Assembly: GCF_035594125.1 (NCBI RefSeq)
Contig: NC_087190.1
Location: 10,190,104-10,254,103, forward strand
Source: Scylla paramamosain
Taxonomy: Eukaryota; Arthropoda; Malacostraca; Decapoda; Portunidae
Reading direction: 5' to 3'
Length of the DNA stretch: 64,000 nt
Made by a program: the position numbers and the translations under genes. The notes under the pieces were generated by a model. It was not told the origin of the DNA. It did no database searches and was given only the letters and a program-made list of their open reading frames with translations. Of this stretch, positions 44,114 to 58,883 are shown piece after piece. How positions within the stretch are numbered: position 1 is the first letter of the stretch; each line of letters begins with the position of its first letter.

Positions 44114-47043
44114 ATGGAGAGTGATAGACATGAAAATGAGGAAATGGTGGTTAAAGAATGCAGAGCAAGAAGTAAGACAACAAAGAGAGAACACAAAAGA
44201 AATGGGTCCACAATAAATAAAATTAAAGTTATGTATACAAACATAGACGGATTAGTGTCCAGCCTAAGGGAACTAAGAGATTATTTACATGAAAAGAAAC
44301 CAGAAGTGGCATGCATTACGGAAACAAAACTAACAAGGGAGATTAATGTTGAATTTGAAGAAGAAGGATACAACATATGGAGAAGAGACAGAAAGAATAA
44401 GGGAGGAGGAGGAGTGATGATTCTAGTAAGAAAAAACATCTTGATAGAAACAGTGGAATATGGTGAAGGGAGGTCAGAAACATTGAGTGTGGAGATCAAG
44501 ATCCAAGGACAAGAAAGCAGAAAAATTATTGTTGCATACATGCCTCCAAAGACCAACACTTGGGTGACTGATGATTATAAGCACATGCAAAGCGAGTTCA
44601 TAAAAAGTATAGATGACATGCTAAAGATAAGAAACAAGGTGTTACTAGTAGGAGATTTTAATAGCAAAGAGATAAACGGGGGGAGATGGAGGTGACAGGG
44701 ATTGCCAGTACATGGAGTGAAGAATTTTTACAGACTATGATGGTAAACACGATGGATCAATGGGTGAAAGAAAATACTAGGTACAGAGGGGAAGATGAAC
44801 CATCGCTACTAGACTTGGTTTTTACAAAAAAGCCAGAAAATGAACCAAGTATAGAATATTTGTGTCCAGTGGGAAAAAGTGATCATGTGAAGATGGATAT
44901 AGAGATCAAAGAAGAAGTGCCAAAATTCAATGAGGAATATAAAAATGAGAGAAAAAATTATGCTAAGGCAGACTTTACAGGGTTAAAGAAATGCTACGGA
45001 GAGCTTGATTGGAATAATTTATTAAGAGGTATGGAGGTGCAGAAAAAATATGAAGTGTTTTTAAGCAAGTTTAGAGAAGGTGTTGAAAGATATGTGCCAA
45101 GATATAAGGTAAAAGAAAATAAGAAAGTGTGGTTTAATCCAAAGTGTGCAGAGGCAAAAAAGAAAAAGGAGAGGGCTTGGAAAAAAATGAGAAAACAATG
45201 GAATGAGATAAATAGAGAAGAATACAGGACAGCTAGAAATGATTATGTTAAAATAAGAAGAGAAGAAGAAAGAAATTTTGAAAGAGATGTAGTTGGAAAG
45301 TGTAAAGAAGAACCCAAACTTTTCTATAGATATGTAAATGGAAAAATAAAGCATAGAGATATTATTACAAAGCTGAAGGAAAATGGAGAAATTTATGAAA
45401 CCACACAAGAGATGGCTGAGATACTGAATAAAAGCTTTAAGTCTGTATTTACAAGAGAAACTGCCTTTGCATCACTGGGAGATGAGGAACAACAGAAAGG
45501 AATAGCAAACATACAAGTGGAAAGAAAAGAAATTAAAAGACTACTGGAAGAGCTAGATACTAGGAAGGCGATGGGGCCAGACGAAGTAAATGGATGGATA
45601 TTGAAAGAATGTAGAGAGGAATTGGAAGAACCAATATGGGAGATAATTAACAGTTCTTTAAAGGAAGGAAAAGTACCAAAGGAATGGAAGAGAGCAAATA
45701 TAGTACCGTTATACAAAGGAGGTAATAAAATGGAACCACTGAATTACAGACCAGTCTCACTCACGAGTATTGTAAGTAAACTCTGTGAAATAGTCATTAA
45801 AAACAGATGGGTGCAATATCTTGAACAAGAAAATATAATAACAGAAAAACAATTCGGTTTCAGGAAAGAGAGATCTTGCGTAACAAACTTACTGAGCTTT
45901 TATACAAGAGTAATAGATAAACTACAAGAGAGAGATGGTTGGGTTGATACTGTCTATTTAGATCTGAAAAAAGCTTTTGATACAGTTCCACATAAAAGAC
46001 TCATATGGAAACTGGAACATCGAGGAGGGCTAAAAGGAAAAATACTTAGGTGGATGAAGGATTATCTCCAAGGTAGGGAAATGAGTACAGTAATCAGAGA
46101 TAATAAATCAAGTTGGTGCGAAGTAACAAGTGGAGTACCACAAGGGTCTATGTTGGCACCTATAATGTTTCAGGTCTATATAAATGATATGACGGTGGGT
46201 TTAAATAGCTACATTAATATGTTTGCAGATGATGCAAAATTGATGAAAGTAATAAAGAACCAAGAGGATTGTGAGGAACTACAGAGGGATATTGATAGAA
46301 TTTATGAATGGAGTAAACGATGGAAATTAGAATTCAATATAAAGAAGTGCCATGTAATGGAGATGGGAAGAAGTAAAAGGAGACCTTCATGGGAGTATAA
46401 GATGGGAGGTATCACAATACCAAAGAGCAAAGAAGAAAAAGACTTGGGAGTAATAATTCAAGACACGCTATCACCAGAAAAACACATCAATGGAATATTT
46501 GGCTCTACATATAATTTGCTAGCAAATATTAGGGTGGCATTTAATTACCTAGACAAAGAAATGATGAAGAAAATCATAACACACATGATACGTCCCAAAC
46601 TGGAATACGCAGCAGTGGTATGGTCTCCACACAAAAAGAAAGATATAAGGAAATTGGAAAGAATACAAAGAACAGCTACGAAAATGATACCTGAATTAGA
46701 AGACCTAAGTTACGAGGAAAGACTGGAAGAAATTGGATTACCAACACTGCAAGAAAGAAGGGAAAGAGGAGACCTGATAACAATGTTCAAATTAGTAAAT
46801 GGCATGGAGAAGATAGACAGAGATGACCTAGTTGTAAAAGTGGAGGAAGGAGATAGACGTACAAGGGGACATATGAAGAAATTAAAGAAGAGTCTTTGTT
46901 TGGGAGATATTAAGAAATACAGCTTTCCGCATCGAACAGTTGAAATATGGAATAACTTAAAAGAAGAGGTAGTTGCGGCAAAGAGTGTGCACATGTTTAA
47001 AGAGAAATTGGACAAATTCGGGTATGGAGACAGGACTAATTGA
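44114..47043 (+). pseudogene. K1 ORF2: AP endonuclease plus RT with a single frameshift
   Basis: Frame 44114-44695 holds the endonuclease start (KVMYTNIDGLVSSLREL, CITETKL, LVGDFNSKEI). Frame 44686-47043 continues with LLDLVFTKKPENE and KSDHVKMD. RT follows: TRKAMGPDEVNGWILKE, YRPVSLTSIVSKLCE, EKQFGFRKERSC, LDLKKAFDTVPHKRL, SGVPQGSMLAPIMF, FADDAKLM (about 46219-46242) and KDLGVII. The C-terminal RGDLITMFKLVNG region ends in TN and TGA. The two frames overlap by 10 bases, so one indel near 44686-44695 is the only visible lesion. FADD carries both catalytic Asp. This is the best preserved LINE in the window, though not functional as read. Confidence 0.88.
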
Positions 47044-47094
47044 GCTTTGGCTCGGACCCTGTATTATACAACTAGGTAAATACACACACACAAA

Positions 47095-47523
47095 ATTGGA
47101 AGGGATACAAAGAGCAGCAACAAAGTTACCTCAAAGTTATGAGGAATCTATCATATGAAGAAAGACTGTCAAAATTGGGTCTTATAACACTGGAATAAAG
47201 AAGAGAGAGGGAGATGATTTGATCACACCATACAGTGATTACTGGAATGCAAAACTTTGATAGGAAAGACTTGGTGATGTGGGACAAAAGAGGCTCGAGG
47301 GGACACAGCAAAAAATTGAAAAAAAAAGATGCTTGTAGAAGAGATGTTAAGGAAAATAGCTTCCACATAGAACTGTGGAGCTCTGGAATGAAGAAGTCAT
47401 TGATGCAAATATGGTAAGTGAATTTAAGACAAAGTCAGATAAAAATAGACATGGAGACGGGACAGCATGAGCATAGTGTGGCTCTTTTCCTGTATGTCAC
47501 AACTAGGTAAATACAACTAGGTA
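47095..47523 (+). pseudogene. LINE family K, 5'-truncated copy K2
   Basis: It begins inside the C-terminus (EGIQRAATKLPQSYE-like) and includes MITGMQNFDRKDLVM, SRGHSKKLKKKDACRRD and an end corresponding to MNTFKDKLDK-type codons. The 3' UTR and tail have two units of ACTAGGTAAATACA. Frameshifted. It follows K1 tail-to-head. Confidence 0.8.
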
Positions 47524-47960
47524 AATACACATCATGCACACTCTTACCGCTATCAGTCACTGGTGGAAAGGGACAGTGTTGTGGATCATCCTAATACACC
47601 TAAGGAGCTTAGCACATAGCACAGCTGGCCTCATACTCCCATGACAAGGCCTGACAGTGCACTGGTTCACCCCTGCCCCATCGTAATGAGACTGTTTCCT
47701 ATCCTGCACCAATTTCAATCATGAGACCACAGCAGATGCAGGACTTGACAATGAAGCAGATAGGACTTAGTAATGAAGGAAAACACAGCAGAGTGGAATC
47801 CAGTGAAAGCAGGCTGCTTGACTTTTGACCACTGATCAGTAGCAGAACAAAGAATGTAAAAGTGGAAGAGGCTCTAGGGGAGTCAGGCACAGGTAAATAT
47901 CATGAGGCACCACAGTTTCTGTATGAGTGTATGACAGAAATAACCAGTAACTTGGCTAAT
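47524..47960 (+). mobile_element. LINE family K 5' UTR and ORF1 start, fragment
   Basis: It shares the GGTGGAAAGGGA, AGCACAGCTGGCC and CACTCTTA blocks with 34727-35110. Near 47860-47960 a frame reads KVEEALGESGTGK, APQFLYECMTEITSNLAN and ISNE, likely the start of a K ORF1. No further ORF1 is visible. Confidence 0.55.
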
Positions 47961-48988
47961 ATTAGTAATGAAGGATAAAAGAAGTAAGTGATAGGTACTG
48001 ATAATGGTTTTATTGTCCAGATTCATTTTACTGCAGACATACTCACTGAAAGTTACCAAATTTAATAGTAATGAAATAGAATGATTATTTAAACAGATGT
48101 AAAATTAATGACCATAAACAAAAGTGGCCTTCATCAATAAAAAAACAATAAGTACATTATAGTAAATATTGTGTGTTTTGATAAGAAAAATGAATACTAC
48201 TTCAGTAATCATCACATTGGGATTTGGAACTGATGATGAAAATTAGATAACATTAAGTACATGATTCATAATTGCAGATTTCAAAGTTTGGAGTGTTATG
48301 TTAAGTTTTGCAGTGTATCTTTATTCATTGATCTGGATAAACAGATATAACAATTTCCAGTGATGAAGAAAAAACAAAGATCTCATACACAGTTGTATTT
48401 TGTAGTATGGGAATATTAGAATGAGCACAGATTTAGAGAATGCAATTCCTGAGCTAAAATGTTCAGGCAAAATGGTTGATGTTTGTGCTGCAATAGTTAT
48501 GGATAAAATCTTGATTACTGTAATTGTTTTGTTTGTAATTGTTTGTTATGTTTTTTTTTTTTTTTTTGCAAAGAAGTTGACAAACATGTCCATATCAAGT
48601 TGTTTGGCTCAAAGCTGATGCGCACTAGTCACTGAAACAGAAGATACATTGCTTCTGAAAGGGTTTTCTTGGATATGTTTTGATGTGTGTTACTCGTGAG
48701 AATCTTCTCACACAAGAAGCTGATATTGGAAGAGCTTGGGCAATAATAAATGGCATCAAAAGCCAGATCAGCTCCTCCAAAGTACAGCAATCAGTTTACT
48801 TTATGCCAGTCTACCAATAAGAACTTTGCATAGTGTGATTATTTTTTTTATATTAAGCAAGGTGTTTACAGTTTTTCTTTAACTAGGATTTGTGAATAAG
48901 TAAGCAGGTTTTATGATATGTTCCATTTAATTTTTGTCTTGTGATAATTAGATTTTATTCATAAGGTATGTTAAGATGTTAATTTTGA
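47961..48988. other. 1 kb AT-rich without recognised gene
   Basis: Only short frames without motif; a T-run lies at 48553-48567. Confidence 0.5.
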
Positions 48989-49542
48989 TTTTTTTTTTTT
49001 TTTTTTTTTATGTAGGAGGGACACTGGCCAAGGACATAAAAAATCCAATAAAAAAAAAGTCCAGTGAGATGCCAGTCCCAGAAAAGGGTCCAAAGCGGCA
49101 GTCAAAAATTGAAGGATACTCGTAAGTGTCTTGAAACCTCCCTCTTGAAGGAATTCAAGTCATAGGAAGGTAGAAATACAGAAGCTGGCAGGGAGTTCCA
49201 GAGTTTACTAGAGAAAGAGATGAATGATTAAGAATACCGGTTAACTCTTGCATTAGAGAGGAGGACAGAATAGAGGTGAGAGAAAGAAGAATGTGTTGTG
49301 CAGTGAGGCCGCGGGAGGAGGGGACGCATGCATTTAGCAAGAACAGAAGAGCAGTTAGCATGAAAATAGTAGTAGAAGACAGCTAGAGATGCAACATTGC
49401 GACTATGAGAGAGAGAGTCTGAAGACGGTCAGTTAGAGAAGAGGAGTTGATGAGACAAAAAAGCTTTTGATTCCACCCTGTCTAGAAGAGCGGTATGAGT
49501 GGAACCCCCCCCCAGACATGTGAAGCATACTCCATACATGGA
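48989..49542 (-). mobile_element. Family J 3' fragment (J6)
   Basis: The A-tail (T-run 48989-49009 on +), GTAGGAGGGACACTGGCC and the RT C-terminal codons are present up to CTCCATACATGGA, where homology stops. It is 5'-truncated, and frameshifts are present (C-run at 49505-49513). Confidence 0.85.
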
Positions 49543-49609
49543 TGCTTATTTTATTTTTTATTTGAAATATACTGATTATGATAGTATCTAAGAGTAATCC
49601 TATGACTTT

Positions 49610-51910
49610 TTATTCTGTCTTCTCCACTGGGGTCCTCCAATCATAGCCTCATACTTGTATCTTGTCCTATTGCTCCAGTCCTTCCTCAGGACCCCCAAAG
49701 CGGAAGTGCCTTTGGCATTTTGCGTCTGCTAATTGGAGAGAAATGAGGTATTCTGATTTTCCATGAAATGACTACTGTTTCCTAGACAGAGACCCATCTC
49801 TATGTGCTGAGCACATAACAGAGGTGATAGTGTCTGACATGGAGGTGTACATTCCTCACTCTTTCTATCAACCTAAACCTTCCAATCCTTGGTTTAACAC
49901 AGCCTGTCCTTGTGCTATACATGATACAGAGGTGGCTCACAAAGGGTACTTGAGCCTTCCATCACCCAAATCTCTTGTGCTTTATATTTCTGCCCAGAAC
50001 CATGCCAAGTCTGTTGTCCAACTAGCCAAAAACTCCTTCATTAACAGAAAGTGTCAAAATCTTTCAAGATCTAACTCCCCTCGTGACTTCTGGCATCTAG
50101 CCAAAAACTTCTCCAATAACTTTGCTTCTTCATCTTTCTCTCCTTTATTTCAACCAGATGGCACCACTGCCATCTCATCTATTTCTAAAGCTGAACTCTT
50201 TGCTCAAACCTTTGCGAAAAACTCTACCTTAAATGATTCAGAGTTTGTTTCTTCCTCTCCTCCACCCTCTGACTACTTCATGCTGCCCATTAAGATCCTT
50301 TGCAGTGATGTTTTTCATGCCCTCACTGGCCTTAACCCTCAGAAGGCTTATGAACCTGATGGGGTCCCTCCTATTGTTCTCTGAAACTGTGCCTCCATGC
50401 TTGCACCTTGCCTAGTCAAAGTCTTTCAACTCTGTCTGTCAACATCTACCTTTCCTTCTTGCTGGAAGTTTGCCTACATTCAGCCTATTCCTAAAAAGGG
50501 TGACCGTTCTAATCCCTCAAACTAACGTCCTATTAATTTAATTTCCTGCCTATCTAAAGTTTCTGAATCAATTCTCAACAGGAAGATTTTTTAACATCTA
50601 TCACTTCACAACCTTCTATCTGATTGCCAGTATGGGTTTCATCAAGGCCGCTCTACTAGTGATCTGACTTTCCTTACTGAGTCTCAGTCATCCGCTTTTA
50701 GAGATTTTGATGAAACTTTTACTGTTGCCTTGGACATATCAGAAGCTTTTGATAGAGTCTTACACAAAGCTTTGATTTCCAAACTACCTTCCTATGGCTT
50801 CTATCCTTCTCTTTGTAACTTCATTTCAAGTTTCCTTTCTGACTGTTCTGTTGCTGGTGTGGTAGACAGTCATTGTTCTAATTCTATTAACAGTGGTGTT
50901 CCTAAGGGTTCTGTCCTGTCACCCACTCTCTTCCTATTATTCATCAGTGATCTAAACCAAACTTCTTGTCCTATCCACTGCTACACTGATGATACCACCC
51001 TGCACTTTTTCACTTCTTTTTGTAAATGTCCAACCTTTCAAGAAGTAAACAATTCATGCAAGAAAACCAAAGAATGCCTGGCTACTGGTCTCTAAAATTT
51101 CTGATTGGGGCAGAGCAAACTTAGTATTGTTCAATGCCTCAAAAACTCAGTTCCTCCATCTATAAACTCAACACAACCCTCCAGACAACTATCCCCTCTT
51201 CTTCAATGACACTCAACTGTCCCCCCTCTTCTACACTGAACATCCTCAGTCTGTCCTTTACTTATAATTTAAACTGGAAACTTCGCATCTCATCTCTAGC
51301 TAAAACAGCTTCTATGAAGTTAGGCGTTCTGAGTCATCTCTGCCAGTTTTTCTCCCCCCCCCCACCCCAGCTGATAACTCTGTACAGGGGGCTTCTCTGT
51401 CCAGGTATGGAATATGCTTCACATGTTTGGGGGGGGTTCCGCTCATACCACTCTTCTAGACAAGGTGGAATCAAAAGCTTTTCATCTAATCAACTCCTCT
51501 CCTCTAACGGACTGTCTTCAGCCTCTTTCTCATTGCCACAATGTTGCATCGCTTGCTATCTTCTACCGCAATTTTCATGCCAACCATTCTTCTGATCTTG
51601 CTAACTGTATGCCTCCCATCCTCCCATTGCCTCACTGCACAAGACTTTCTTCTTCCACTCACCCCTATTCTGTTCATCTCTCTAATGTAAGAGTTAAAAT
51701 TGGTATTCTCAATCATTCATCCCTTTCTCTGGTAATCTCTAGAATTCCCTGCCTGTTTCTGTATTTCCACCTTCCTATGACTTGAATTCCTTCAAGATGG
51801 AGTTTTCAAGACACTTATCCTTTAAATTTTGATGAACACTTTTGACTTTCTTTGGGGACTGGCACCTCAGTAGAGATCCTCCTACATTGAAAAAAAAAGA
51901 AAAAAAAAAA
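49610..51910 (+). pseudogene. Family J, 5'-truncated copy J7
   Basis: It starts inside the endonuclease (a degenerate GSSNHSLI region). It continues through KPSNPWFNTACP (49875), [30 protein letters not shown] (Gly of YGPDG changed to Glu), then a TGA. Further RT frames are at 50730-51095 (DISEAFDRVLH, GVPKGSVLSP, YTDDTTLHFF) and 51134-51785. The 3' UTR and A-rich tail end at about 51910. There are many lesions. It lies 70 bp from the inverted J6. Confidence 0.85.
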
Positions 51911-52357
51911 CATTTCATGAATTGTAATCTTGAATATATGTCTTGCTTGCATTAAGAATGTCTAAGATGTTAAATGAAAAAAAAATAAATAAATAAAAAC
52001 TGTGGAAACTGGAGTATCTACTCATTGCAAAATTTAGGCCACAGAGCCTGCAGGACCTACCTGTGCCTGCCTCTCTTGGCCCCTCAACTCTACCACAAAT
52101 GCAGGATGTGATTCATACAGATTGTAAATCTAGCATTAAAGAATATCCCATATTTGCCCCCAGATGGTGATAGTGTGTCTTTCACTGGCCAGTCCTGCAG
52201 TTTGTGATGAGTTAACAGCTTGGTGGTATTTGTACATATGCATACATATATTTTATTTTTCATTCTTGCAGCTTTTGAAAAATTTTGTACAGTATGTGCA
52301 ATTTCATTCATGTAAGTACTTTATTGTGTACCCAGGGAGAGGTTGGCAGATGCTGGC
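51911..52357. other. Short stretch without recognised gene
   Basis: AT-rich; contains an AAATAAATAAATAAA run near 51980. Nothing else stands out. Confidence 0.5.
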
Positions 52358-52505
52358 CAGATTTCCCCTTGAACAATTCCCCCCTGACATTTTCCCCCCT
52401 GAGACAGTCTCCCCTGGACACATTTCTCCCTGGACACACTCCTCCCTGGCTACATTCCCCCCTGGACATATTCCCTTCTGGATATTTTCCCCCATAGACA
52501 TCTCC
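52358..52505 (+). repeat. Degenerate C-rich minisatellite
   Basis: A unit of about 17 bp, of the form CCCCTGGACACATTTC, occurs roughly eight to nine times with changes. Confidence 0.7.
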
Positions 52506-52712
52506 TTCCTACATTCATTCACCTCTTGTATTTCCTTGCCTCAGACAGCTGAGCTGCTGTGTTAGAACTTAAACTATCACTGTTAACAGTTTGTTAGAGC
52601 TTCACAACTTAGTTTGGAGTTTCTTGTTTTAGTTCAAACAGTGTTTCATGTCTCATTATTGTCACCTTGACACTGAATCTCTGGTTAGTTCCTGCCAGAG
52701 CCCTCACTCAAC

Positions 52713-55200
<2,488 letters not shown>

Positions 55201-55207
55201 GAAGATA

Positions 55208-55383
55208 TAACTACATTTTTATGGTAGATTTTGGTGTGTTTTGGATGAATCTCTGTTTGTTATCATTGTAAGTAATGTGTTCACACATGTATGTTTGGGG
55301 GTTATAAAGAAAAACAATGATTGGCAGCAAAAATTGTTACTAGACTCATTCAAAGCACATCAAAATCTACCAGAAAAATATAG
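55208..55383. repeat. Foldback element, copy 2
   Basis: The left arm (TACATTTTTATGGTAGATTT, GGTGTGTTTTGGATGAATCT, ending near ATCATTG) pairs with the right arm (CAATGATTGGCAG ... GACTCATTCAAAGCACATCA, AAATCTACCAGAAAAATATA). The loop is about 50 bp. It is the same family as 19967-20158. Confidence 0.75.
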
Positions 55384-55444
55384 TATCATCCGAAAATGTT
55401 AGACTCTTGCACTTATATAAATTTACCCCAAAACTAAGCAAACT

Positions 55445-57150
55445 TCCTCCACACAAAACTATAAGCACCTAATAACACACACACCCTTCACTCAAAAATT
55501 TCAAAATTATCAATCATGGTGACTCCTACACCAGCCTCGGAGTCCCCATCTGGGGAGGGGACCATAAATGTCCCCAGGTCAGACTGCCTTTCTGTCGAGG
55601 ACCCTAAGTGTTTTGACATTCCCCTCAAATTTTCCTTCATTAACTTCTGCAACATTCGCGGTCTAAGATCTAATTTTCAATCTGTAGAACACCACCTCTC
55701 CTCTTCTAAACCTCATCTTCTTTTCCTCACTGAAACTCAGGTGTCTGAGGCAACTGACGGTAGCCTCTTTTCTGTTCCCTCCTACTTTCTCTATCCCCAT
55801 TTTTGATCCAAAGCTGGATGTTGTGTTTATGTGAGCAATGACTTAATCTGCTCTCATGCCCATGCTCTTGAATCTTCCGAGTTTTCCATCATCGGGCTAC
55901 GACTACAGAGTCACTCTCAAACTAAGTTTATCTGTGTTGTATACCTCTCACCTAACTCCTCTGACTATAAGAAATTCTTTGACTACTTAACTTCCAAAGT
56001 GGAGCACATTCTGACCCTCTTCCCTTTTGCAGAGATCTCCATTCTTGGAGACTTCAATGTTCACCACCAGCTTTGGCTTTCCTCTCCCTTCACTGACCAT
56101 CCTGGTGAACTATCCTTCAACTTTGCTATCCTCCACGACCTAGAGCAATTGGTGCAACACCCTACTTGTATTCCTGACCGTCTTGGAGATATGCCCAACA
56201 TTCTTGACCTTCTCCTGACCTCTAATCCTTCTGCTTATGCTGCCACCCTTTCTTCTCCATTGGGCTCCTCCAATCACAATCTCATATCTGTATCTTGTCC
56301 TATCGCTCCAATCCCTCCTCAGGATTCCTCTAAGCGATGGTGCCTCTGGCGTTTTGCCTCTGCTAGTTGGGGGGACCTGAGGAGGTATTTTGCTGATTTT
56401 CCTTGGAATGACTACTGCTTCCGTGTCAGGGACCTGTCTTTGTGTGCTGAGCGCATAACAGAGGTGATAGTGTCTGGCATGGAGGTGTACATTCCTCACT
56501 CTTTTTTCTTGACCTAAACCTTCCAATCCTTGGTTTAACACAGCTTGTTCTCGTGCTATACATGATAGAGAGGTGGCCCACAAAAGGTACTTAAGCCTTC
56601 CATCACCAGAATCTCATACACTTTATGTTTCTGTCCGGAACCATGCCAAGTCTGTTCTCAAACTAGCCAAAAACTCCTTCATTAACAGAAAATGTCAAAA
56701 CCTTTCAAGATCTAACTCCCCTCATGACTTCTGGCATCTAGCCAAAAATAACTCCAATAATTTTGCTTCTTCTTCTTTCCCTCCTTTATTTCAACCAGAT
56801 GGCACCACTGCTATCACATCTATTTCTAAAGCTGAATTCTTCGCTCAAACCTTTGCTAAAAACTCTACCTTGGATGATTCTGGGCTTGTTCCTCCCTCTC
56901 CTCCACCCTCTGACTACTTCATGCTACCTATTAAAATTCTTCGCAATGATGTTTTCCCTGCCTGCTTCTGTATTTCCACCTTCCTATGACTTGAATTCCT
57001 TCAAGAGGGAGGTTTCAAGACACTTATCCTTCAATTTTTGACTACCGCTTTGGACCCTTTTATGGGACTGGCATTTCAGTGGGCATTTTTTTTTTTATTG
57101 TATTTTGTTGCCTTGACCAGTGTCCCTCCTACATAAAAAAAAAAAAAAAA
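55445..57150 (+). pseudogene. Family J deletion derivative J8 (lacks most of RT)
   Basis: It has the 5' UTR end, ATG at 55516 ([15 protein letters not shown]), an endonuclease with a TGA at 55805-55807, then a frame from 55831 ([18 protein letters not shown] with Asp to Asn) to 56517. 56573-56989 continues into the inter-domain region. At about 56957 the sequence jumps from GATGTTTTCC to CTGCCTGCTTCTG, i.e. from just before the RT to the extreme C-terminus (SFKREVSRHL). About 1.5 kb is missing compared with J2 and J4. The 3' UTR and A-tail are intact (to about 57150). Confidence 0.85.
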
Positions 57151-57176
57151 AAAACTTTTAGTAATCTAATAGTAAT

Positions 57177-57447
57177 CTAGTAGCCTAATTTACAGTAACC
57201 TAACCTAACATACAGTAACCTAAAATAATCCAACCTACATGTAGTAACCTAACCTATAGTCACCAAACTTAACTTATCATAACCTAACCTGTAGTGATTT
57301 AACTTAGCTTAACCCCTCCTACAGACCTAGACTAATCCAACCTATAGTAACTTAGTCTAACCTCATCTACAGCAACATAACCTAACCTACAGTAACCTAA
57401 TCTAACTTACACTAAATTAACCTAACTTTCAGTAACGTAACCTAACC
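57177..57447. repeat. Degenerate TAACC-type array (interstitial telomere-like)
   Basis: It is built of CAGTAACCTAACCTA-like units, repeated about 15-18 times with changes. CCTAACCTAA is the complement of the arthropod telomere unit TTAGG. The array is too degenerate to be a telomere. Confidence 0.75.
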
Positions 57448-58107
57448 AAATACAGTAAGTTTGCATAATAGAGTTTTTAGCACATAGCACTGCAAGTGTG
57501 CTGTACATTGCTGAAATATTATAGAGGATATGTTGGCATAGTTAGGCAGAGACACAGAACTTTGGTTACATACAGAGTTAAAAGTAGAGAAACATGTCTC
57601 ACTTGTATATTGTGATGTACATTTTCCCTCAATCTTATGTGTTCTGATCTGGTGATTGTTTGTGGCTGCAGCAATGGAGACTGAAGGCTGCACCATTACA
57701 CAGGCAGCCCGCCTGCTAACACTGTCAGCTGATTCATTAAACATTCAGGTTACTGGCCAGCAACCTGAATCTTGAAAAGATGATTTATCAAACATACTTG
57801 AGTCTGAATATTTGGGAGAGAGCGCTGTAACCTGAAGACATTATTGGAACTGGATGAGAAAGTGCCGGGAGCCAGACACCCTCCAAAACATTGGCTCAAC
57901 CCACTTAGAAAGGCTTTACTCTCTGATTCACATTAGAAAAGTATCATAACTGTACAAATATATTCAATAACAGAATTTTCAGATTTCATTACTCTAATTC
58001 AAGTATTAATCACAGAATTTCAGCCTGTTAAAAGATTGCAACCAAATGAATTGATGCCAAGCCTACTGCATGCACATCTGATCAGCATGGAAGAGGGAGT
58101 GGATGCA

Positions 58108-58108
<1 letters not shown>
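57448..58108. other. No recognised gene
   Basis: Mixed-composition sequence with no motif. An open - strand frame (57744-57442) is unremarkable. Confidence 0.45.
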
Positions 58109-58152
<44 letters not shown>

Positions 58153-58170
58153 CATTGTTAGTTTACAAAC

Positions 58171-58210
<40 letters not shown>
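58109..58210. repeat. (TTA)n and (GTA)n trinucleotide arrays
   Basis: (ATT)n lies at 58109-58151 and (AGT)n at 58174-58210, separated by 22 bp. Confidence 0.95.
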
Positions 58211-58275
58211 CCATACCATTTATTGGAAGCTTACTGAAAGGTTTTATCAAGCCTACTATTAATGTATATTCTCCA

Positions 58276-58277
58276 TG

Positions 58278-58308
<31 letters not shown>

Positions 58309-58543
58309 CAAAGAAGAATGGCCTAATGCATATCAGCCACATCTGTATTGTGCCAGGCACAATACAGGGTGTCCTTAAGTTATGATGGAATTCTGTTCCT
58401 ACACCACATTGTAAACTGATTTTCAGCATAGGTCTGAACCAGCCTCAGCAAGCACCCACAATGTGTCACTCACCTGTGCTACTGCTTTATTTACTACTGT
58501 AAAGTCATAATCCAGGATATAAAACATAACTACTGTACCTGTA

Positions 58544-58601
<58 letters not shown>
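58276..58601. repeat. (GT)n and (CA)n microsatellites
   Basis: (GT)n lies at 58276-58305 and (AC)n at 58547-58601. They lie 310 to 280 bp upstream of the GAR1 start codon. The interval has no recognised gene. Confidence 0.9.
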
Positions 58602-58605
<4 letters not shown>

Positions 58606-58883
58606 GGATATACAGTAAAAAAAAAATTAAATAAACCAGTAACCAAAAAATAAAAAAATAAATAAATAAAGGGGGAAGGTACAGGGACAAGACAAGCATG
58701 GCCAGCATCATGACCGTGAAACAGTGGAAGTTGAGGATTCCCTACACAGCGACACAAATGTACATAAAAGTCAACCCACAAGCACTATGCATATAAATAC
58801 CAGGCACAGTACTCATGTATGCCTTAAGATTTTCTATCATTAAATTTCCATGTTCACTCATCTGCTTGGTGTCCCCGGCAGTG

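Noticed and set aside
58083..58210. Trinucleotide arrays considered as a CRISPR-like repeat array
   Set aside because: Simple (TTA)n and (GTA)n without spacers; the genome is eukaryotic.
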